In this document: piece after piece, positions 8,240-12,589 of the stretch
How the letters are laid out: each line of letters starts with the position of its first letter
Position numbering within the stretch: the first letter of the stretch is position 1
Assembly: GCA_964486145.1 (NCBI GenBank)
Contig: CAZAMT010000105.1
Location: forward strand, 1 to 12,589
Direction of reading: 5' to 3'
Source of the DNA: CAZAMT01 sp964486145
Lineage (GTDB): Bacteria; Bacteroidota; Bacteroidia; Bacteroidales; JAAAOM01
DNA length: 12,589 nucleotides
Position numbers and translations under genes: made by a program
Notes under the pieces: generated by a model
The model's input: the letters and a program-made list of their open reading frames with translations, nothing else
Database searches by the model: none
Told to the model about the DNA's origin: nothing

Positions 8240-9637
8240 ATGAAAAAAACAATTTTAAAATATTTTTTACTTTTATTTCTCATTCTGCCCTTCCAGCTTT
8301 TTGGACAGGATGATAACTTCTGGGACCAATTCCTTGAAGAAGAAGTTGAGGTGGAGAATCCCGTATATAAACCTGTCATTGGATTCGGAACGGGAATCCT
8401 GAATTTCATGGGTGATGTGAGCAATGATTTCACCAGCCCGCTTATCGGACAACTTGGATATAAAGTAAACATAGCTACCTTTGTTGATAACAAACATTAT
8501 TTCAGGACCAACTTTTTCTTTATCACAGGCTCTCTTTCAGGAAGTCAAACAGACATAGATCCTCCCGTTGGTCATTTAAATTTCCAAACAGAAATTTTCA
8601 ATTTTGGAGTCAACCTGAATTATAATTTCAAAAACTTCTATGCACGGCAGGATCGCCTCATGTTCCCATTCTTTTCAGTAGGTGTGGAAACATTTCTGTA
8701 CAACCCCAAAGCCGATCTTTATTACAACACCGAGGGCATTGAAAGCGAATACCACTTTTGGTCTGATGGTACCATACGAAATATTGAGGAACAGTTTAAG
8801 TTTGACAGGCAAAGCACCATCATTACCAGGGATTATATTTACGAAACTGACCTTAGAGATGAAGACAACAATTTCTTTAATAAAGAGTTACCCCCGCAGA
8901 ATTATTCGTTTGCCATCCCTGTGGATTTTGGTCTGGATTTTTCAGTATCCGACAGAGTAACACTTCGGCTGGGTACGTCAATCCATTACACGTTCACTGA
9001 TTTCCTTGACAATTTATCCGGAACTTTCAACGAAAAAGATGGTAAAAACTATGGAGGCAACGCGTTAAATGACATGTTTATGTATACATACGCAACCATC
9101 CACCTCGATTTGTTTTCTGATGATAAAACCATAATTGAAAGAAAGTTGTTTGCCGATATTGATTTTGATCCTACATTGTTGAGCGATGAAGATTATGATG
9201 GTGTATTTGATGTATCGGATGAATGCATGGATACCCCTCCCGGCGTTCAGGTGGATTCGGTAGGCTGTCCGTTTGATGATGATAACGATGGAGTGCCCAA
9301 TTATCTGGATCGTGAACCACTAACCGAAAAAGGAGCGATTGTTGATGAATTTGGAGTCACCATGCAGGAAGATCAGCTTATTGCACTCATTGAAAATAAC
9401 GATGCAGTGAAGCGAAGTGAAGTGGATTTATATGTTCTTAATTATGCAAGTGCAACCCAGTTCAGTGGGCTGAAAGATGTAAAAGTTCCGGACAAATATA
9501 CGTCGGTTGATAAAGACAATGATGGCTATATTTCTTTCGAAGAAGTAATGGAAGCTATTGATAGTTTCTTTGATTTTGAATCAGACCTCACCACACAGGA
9601 AATTTACGAGTTGAACGACTTTTTCTTCTCACAATAG
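8240..9637 (+). CDS. Outer-membrane beta-barrel with TSP3 repeats and EF-hand
   Basis: I place the start at 8240 because MKKTILKYFLLLFLILPFQLFGQ is a textbook signal peptide; the in-frame ATG at 8204 would add 12 polar residues and overlap the previous gene. The 465-residue product has alternating beta strands over about 43-300, typical of an outer-membrane barrel. Its opening (GFGTGILNFMGDV, 48-60) is like the GxxxYxGD start of PorG-type barrels. Residues about 316-357 hold thrombospondin type 3 calcium repeats (DEDYDGVFD, DDDNDGVPNYLD) with two Cys (C329, C343). Near the C-terminus, D424 to E435 form a perfect 12-residue EF-hand loop (DKDNDGYISFEE). In many related proteins TSP3 repeats lead to an OmpA peptidoglycan-binding domain; that domain is absent here, and the SPOR protein encoded just upstream may take its place. 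Calcium binding is well supported by the motifs; the role in the cell is unknown. Confidence 0.85.
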   Translation: MKKTILKYFLLLFLILPFQLFGQDDNFWDQFLEEEVEVENPVYKPVIGFGTGILNFMGDVSNDFTSPLIGQLGYKVNIATFVDNKHYFRTNFFFITGSLSGSQTDIDPPVGHLNFQTEIFNFGVNLNYNFKNFYARQDRLMFPFFSVGVETFLYNPKADLYYNTEGIESEYHFWSDGTIRNIEEQFKFDRQSTIITRDYIYETDLRDEDNNFFNKELPPQNYSFAIPVDFGLDFSVSDRVTLRLGTSIHYTFTDFLDNLSGTFNEKDGKNYGGNALNDMFMYTYATIHLDLFSDDKTIIERKLFADIDFDPTLLSDEDYDGVFDVSDECMDTPPGVQVDSVGCPFDDDNDGVPNYLDREPLTEKGAIVDEFGVTMQEDQLIALIENNDAVKRSEVDLYVLNYASATQFSGLKDVKVPDKYTSVDKDNDGYISFEEVMEAIDSFFDFESDLTTQEIYELNDFFFSQ

Positions 9638-9646
9638 CGGTACATA

Positions 9647-10102
9647 TCAACCGATTTTTTTAGCCCTGGCCATTTCACGCTTCATGTCTTTTTGCTTGAT
9701 GGTTTCCCGCTTATCATACTCTTTTTTACCCCTTGCCAGTGCAATTTCAAGCTTGGCCAGTCCTCTCGCGTTTAAAAATAAACGTAGCGAAATGATGGTT
9801 AATCCGGACTCCTTCACTTTCCGGTCGAGTTTACGAAGTTCTTTGGATTGTAACAATAATTTTCGATCACGCCTGGGTTCGTGATTGTTAAATGTTCCCC
9901 AGGGATACTCAGAAACATTTACTCCTTTTACCCACAATTCTCCCCGATCAAAGTAGCAATAAGATTCAACAAGGCTTACTTTGCCCATGCGTATTGATTT
10001 TATTTCGGTACCCGTGAGAACAATGCCTGCAACATATTTTTCAATGATTTCATAATCAAAATATGCCTTCTTGTTCTTTATATTGATTTTATTCTGATTC
10101 AT
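9647..10102 (-). CDS. smpB: SsrA-binding protein SmpB
   Basis: SmpB binds tmRNA and carries it to stalled ribosomes for trans-translation, tagging the unfinished peptide and freeing the ribosome. The 151 residues match the family's length of about 150-160. The signature N-terminus is present (INIKNKKAYFDYEI, then GIVLTGTEIKSIRMGKVSL), followed by the oligonucleotide-binding barrel (YCYFDRGELWV to YPWGTFNNHEP, with R77/R78/R80 after it). The basic C-terminal tail that enters the mRNA channel is also there (GKKEYDKRETIKQKDMKRE). Its stop lies 9 nt from the convergent barrel gene. A TAGTTTTG box sits 68 nt upstream. The tmRNA gene itself is not in this window. Confidence 0.97.
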   Translation of the reverse strand: MNQNKINIKNKKAYFDYEIIEKYVAGIVLTGTEIKSIRMGKVSLVESYCYFDRGELWVKGVNVSEYPWGTFNNHEPRRDRKLLLQSKELRKLDRKVKESGLTIISLRLFLNARGLAKLEIALARGKKEYDKRETIKQKDMKREMARAKKIG

Positions 10103-10453
10103 GAGAGTTTTTCTTAACTACTAATTTAAAAACATTTTGTCTCTCTTTGCTTTATGGATTTAATTTCGTCCAAAACTACTAAAATTATCTCCGAAATGAA
10201 GATCCCATGGGTTCAAATTGCATCAGCCAATTGTTTTCTAACAGGAATAAATACCCATTTGCCCTGCAATCACGGGATAAATTTTATTATTAATGGCAAT
10301 ATCGTCTACTTAATATGTTCACCTTGAACCATCAAGGAAATATTTGAATAATGTGTCTCATAATATTTTTATAGAATAGAAGAGTTTGTGCCGCCTAATG
10401 CGGTATTATCCCGCCCTGTTTTTATCACTACAATTCATATTTCAGTTGTTCGC
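10103..10453. other. 351-bp gap with several inverted repeats
   Basis: No ORF of note. Next to smpB it carries the candidate smpB promoter. Further right are: a perfect 8-bp inverted repeat, CGGGATAA at 10273-10280 and TTATCCCG at 10406-10413, enclosing about 125 nt; a tight hairpin, CCTTGA at 10322-10327 and TCAAGG at 10332-10337, with a 4-nt loop; and CCGC at 10391-10394 with GCGG at 10400-10403, where the same GCGG could instead pair with CCGC at 10411-10414. A TTTTT run follows at 10419-10423. Together this could be a small structured RNA or the untranslated tail of the Yip1-type gene. No exact promoter box was found for a plus-strand RNA. Confidence 0.35.
10171..10178 (-). promoter_or_regulatory. 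Candidate -7 box for smpB (TAGTTTTG)
   Basis: On the minus strand this reads TAGTTTTG, an exact TAnnTTTG match, 68 nt upstream of the smpB ATG. No TTG at the expected -33 spacing was found, so the call depends on the -7 box and its location. Confidence 0.4.
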
Positions 10454-11050
10454 TTAAAAAAACAACTCTTCCCGCAAAAATAGAAAAGAAGCGCCAACGT
10501 TTATGAGAATACCAGTTATCGAAAAAACAACTACAATTAGAAGAAAGGAAATAAATACAAAGGCTGTCTTTTTGTCTTCCGGGAAAGTAAAGAATGTATT
10601 CAAACCCTGAAAAAGGATATAAAACGAATAAAATCCCAAAATATATAGAATACTTGCCTTGGGAATAAATTTAACCATTGTCGACACCAGAGCAAAAGCA
10701 GTTATGGAATATGAAACAATTTTTAAAAGTACACTGTATGATGCATTCAGTCTGAAATTCTGACCAAGCAAAGCCAGCAACCAGGCGGATATTGTTATTG
10801 AAAATGCATCGCCGATAACTGAAAATATAAAAGCTGCGACAGCCCAGGAATATCGTTCCGCCTCGATATCAGGCATGTAAAGATGATAAAAAAAATCAGC
10901 GAATCCGGAGATAAACAATAAAGGCAATGCATAACCTGTAAAAACCTGTTTTCCCGATTTCGGTTCACGGCTCACCTGCTTCCAGGTTTTTACAGGAAAA
11001 AAAATGAGCCCAATCATTCGTCTCAGGAAAGCCAGCACGGGAATATGCAT
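10454..11050 (-). CDS. Yip1-type multi-pass membrane protein
   Basis: A 198-residue integral membrane protein starting at the ATG at 11050 (MHIPVLAFLRRMIG). The frame stays open further upstream to 11176, but those residues are not hydrophobic or family-like and would run into miaA, so I reject them; the ATG at 11017 is a weaker alternative. The start is followed by the short amphipathic FFPVKTWKQVSREP stretch (17-30), typical of bacterial Yip1-domain proteins. Then come about five membrane segments: 38-58, 68-96, 108-127, 131-152 and 162-190. A conserved-looking FxGLNTFF turn is at about 147-154. Yip1-type proteins in bacteria have no settled function. The gene is divergent from miaA with only 54 bp between the starts, so the two promoters must share that space. 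Confidence 0.75.
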   Translation of the reverse strand: MHIPVLAFLRRMIGLIFFPVKTWKQVSREPKSGKQVFTGYALPLLFISGFADFFYHLYMPDIEAERYSWAVAAFIFSVIGDAFSITISAWLLALLGQNFRLNASYSVLLKIVSYSITAFALVSTMVKFIPKASILYILGFYSFYILFQGLNTFFTFPEDKKTAFVFISFLLIVVVFSITGILINVGASFLFLREELFF

Positions 11051-11104
11051 ATGATCCTTATCAAACAAAACTTTTAATTTGATACTTTTACAATAAACTC
11101 TTTT

Positions 11105-12037
11105 ATGAACAAAGAAAACAAAATTATTATTATCCTTGGCCCAACAGCAAGTGGCAAAACAAAAATAGCGGCTCACGTCGCCAAAAATATTAACGGCGAA
11201 ATTATCAGTGCTGATTCACGACAGGTGTACAGGGACATGAACCTTGGCACAGGCAAAGATTATAATGATTACATTGTTGATGGTGCAGAAATTCAATATC
11301 ATCTGATTGACATCAAACAGCCTGGTGAAAAATACAATGTGTATGAATATCAAAAAGATTTTCTTCAAGCACGTGAACATATTCTTAATCGCAATAAAAT
11401 CCCGGTTGTATGCGGTGGCACAGGAATGTATATACAAGCTGTTACCCAGGGTTACAAATTGATACATGTGCCCGTAAATGACAAATTGAGAAACGAAATG
11501 GAGCCGAAGTCCCATGATGAGCTTATAGAAATTCTCGGTTCAATAAAGAAACTTCATAACGTGAGTGATATCGATACAAAAAAACGCACCATCCGGGCCA
11601 TCGAAATTGAAAGATACTACCGGGATCATCCCGAAACAGATATTGAATTTCCGAACATGATACCCCTGTTTATTGGCATCAGGTATCATCGTGATAACGA
11701 GCGGAAAAACATTACAAACAGGTTAAAACAACGTCTCGAAAATGGGATGATAGAAGAAGTGGAATCGTTATTCGACAAGGGATTAAGTTATGAGGATGTT
11801 GTTTATTACGGGCTTGAATATAAGTTTATTGCGATGTACCTTCGAAACATATTAAGCAGGGATGAAATGTTCAACAAGCTAAATACAGCCATCCATCAGT
11901 TTGCGAAACGACAGCGTACATGGTTTCGAAAGATGGAGCGGGAAGGTATGAACATTCAATGGATTGAAGGTGAAATACCTTTCGAAAAAAAAGTACATCG
12001 TGCAACACAGGCAGCCAGTACATTCATTGAAAATTAA
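11105..12037 (+). CDS. miaA: tRNA dimethylallyltransferase MiaA (Bacteroidota-type variant)
   Basis: MiaA transfers a dimethylallyl group to N6 of A37 in tRNAs that read UNN codons, which steadies codon pairing. At 310 residues it is normal length. Key motifs are P-loop GPTASGKT (12-19), ISADSRQVY with the catalytic D37 (34-42), CGGTGMY (103-109), the LENGMIEEVESL helix (211-222) and FAKRQRTWFRK (266-276). It departs from the E. coli type in places. LGTGKD replaces LGTAKP. VSDIDTKKRTIRAIEIE (153-169) stands where the usual HPND-R-RALEV lies. YGLEYKFIAMYL (235-246) replaces the usual GxGYKE. I recall Bacteroidota often having such a second, divergent MiaA, so the genome may hold a standard copy elsewhere; that is unverified. 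The catalytic residues are kept, so I take it to be active. Its stop overlaps the stop of the next, convergent gene. Confidence 0.92.
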   Translation: MNKENKIIIILGPTASGKTKIAAHVAKNINGEIISADSRQVYRDMNLGTGKDYNDYIVDGAEIQYHLIDIKQPGEKYNVYEYQKDFLQAREHILNRNKIPVVCGGTGMYIQAVTQGYKLIHVPVNDKLRNEMEPKSHDELIEILGSIKKLHNVSDIDTKKRTIRAIEIERYYRDHPETDIEFPNMIPLFIGIRYHRDNERKNITNRLKQRLENGMIEEVESLFDKGLSYEDVVYYGLEYKFIAMYLRNILSRDEMFNKLNTAIHQFAKRQRTWFRKMEREGMNIQWIEGEIPFEKKVHRATQAASTFIEN

Positions 12038-12453
12038 AGCAGAACTCCCCAGGTTTTGCTGGATAGTAATAGAATTATCAGTATGGTTGCAAGAAAATTA
12101 ATTGCCGTCAATGTAATGTTGTAATTCACCCTTACCTTTTTAAACTTTCTCCGAAAAACAATACCCATGTTGGGGAACAGCGTGATAACAAGAAACAACC
12201 CAAGGTAAAACTTGATCCACTTTTCATCTATCTCTTCACTCTGCAACCTGGTTTCACTTAAGAATAAAATTAAGAAAATAAATACGAGATAGACGGATAA
12301 ATAAATGAGGTAACTCAACTTTAAAAACATGGTTGATATTCGCCGCCTTTTATGCGTTCTAAACGGCTTCAGGGAAGATGAAGCTGTAACAAACACGATG
12401 ATAAACAAAGACGCATAAACAAATCCATAAAAAGTATTCACAAAACCGGCCAT
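12034..12453 (-). CDS. Small four-helix membrane protein, function unknown
   Basis: I do not recognise this 139-residue protein. It has four likely membrane helices at about 5-25, 42-66, 80-100 and 112-132. A basic patch (KPFRTHKRRR, 29-38) follows the first helix and another (RRKFKKVR, 101-108) the third. By the positive-inside rule both loops face the cytoplasm, as do both of the odd-even helix pairs joined by them. The connecting loop at 67-80 is acidic (SETRLQSEEIDEKW). No enzyme or transporter motif is seen. It converges on miaA: the two stop codons share the four bases TTAA at 12034-12037. Hydrophobic coding bias and a full ORF with a sensible start support a real gene. Confidence 0.7.
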   Translation of the reverse strand: MAGFVNTFYGFVYASLFIIVFVTASSSLKPFRTHKRRRISTMFLKLSYLIYLSVYLVFIFLILFLSETRLQSEEIDEKWIKFYLGLFLVITLFPNMGIVFRRKFKKVRVNYNITLTAINFLATILIILLLSSKTWGVLL

Positions 12454-12563
12454 CGACAGCTTAATTTTGGTTAGTCAAAAATAAAGTTAGTAAATATTTT
12501 TTTGTCAAACAAGTTACAGGAAAACAAAATTCAATGATGAGTCCGGTCTAAAAAGCCACCTTA

Positions 12564-12585
12564 CCCCTAAATCCCCTAAAGGGGA
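12564..12585. repeat. CCCCTAAA direct repeat with 14-bp palindrome
   Basis: The right edge holds CCCCTAAA at 12564-12571, followed at once by TCCCCTAAAGGGGA (12572-12585). The latter has 6-bp arms around a 2-nt centre and also repeats CCCCTAAA. From memory, this unit, with flanking ACTT, recurs between genes in many Bacteroidota genomes, and its translations (SPLGDLG-like) appear as tails of spurious proteins. It is cut by the window end, so its full extent is unseen. Confidence 0.65.
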
Positions 12586-12589
12586 CTTC

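Noticed and set aside
7927..8493. 188-codon minus-strand ORF across the SPOR/barrel junction
   Set aside because: It is antisense to two well-supported genes, has no recognisable domain and a composition typical of a shadow frame.
11051..11176. Longer N-terminus for the Yip1-type protein
   Set aside because: The extra 42 residues overlap miaA on the other strand and do not look like the family; they are the antisense of the MiaA P-loop region.
12477..12484. Minus-strand TTATTTTG with TTTG at 12506-12509 as promoter of the small membrane protein
   Set aside because: The -7 box deviates from TAnnTTTG; the position and spacing are plausible but too weak to list as a feature.

Overview
The window looks like chromosomal core sequence of a Bacteroidota bacterium. 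Four things point there: a secreted enzyme ending in a type IX secretion (T9SS) sorting domain with the usual VFPNPARN and GIYFLKV motifs; -7 promoter boxes of the TAnnTTTG type with little use of Shine-Dalgarno sites; UvrA and MiaA variants that resemble those I recall from Bacteroidota; and, at the right edge, a CCCCTAAA/AGGGG palindromic repeat of a kind I recall as common between genes in this phylum. The low GC content and the Yip1-type and PorG-like membrane proteins fit. No phage, CRISPR array, rRNA or tRNA was seen.

Layout. Positions 1-130 are a GC-richer non-coding edge with nested inverted repeats. On the minus strand, 131-1672 encodes a secreted clan GH-A glycoside hydrolase resembling GH26, with a signal peptide and a T9SS C-terminal domain. 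Its upstream region holds the broken N-terminus of an Rpn-type PD-(D/E)XK nuclease/transposase (1716-1814). On the plus strand follow a membrane-anchored lytic transglycosylase (1988-2983), uvrA (3021-5864) and a LOG-family nucleotide phosphoribohydrolase (5861-6577) that overlaps uvrA by 4 nt. After a 275-bp gap comes a two-gene envelope module (6853-9637): a SPOR-domain protein with two tandem copies of an Ig-like domain, and an outer-membrane beta-barrel ending in thrombospondin type 3 calcium repeats plus a canonical EF-hand loop. Converging on it is smpB (9647-10102, minus). A 351-bp gap with several inverted repeats separates smpB from a Yip1-type membrane protein (10454-11050, minus). 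That gene is divergent from miaA (11105-12037, plus), which converges on a small four-helix membrane protein (12034-12453, minus).

How the genes relate. Most are housekeeping: nucleotide excision repair (UvrA), trans-translation (SmpB), tRNA A37 modification (MiaA) and peptidoglycan cleavage (transglycosylase). The most distinctive part is the SPOR/Ig-like plus calcium-binding barrel pair. It looks like an envelope complex linking peptidoglycan to the outer membrane, and I cannot assign it to a described system. The GH26-like enzyme is a stand-alone T9SS cargo with no SusC/SusD genes in view.
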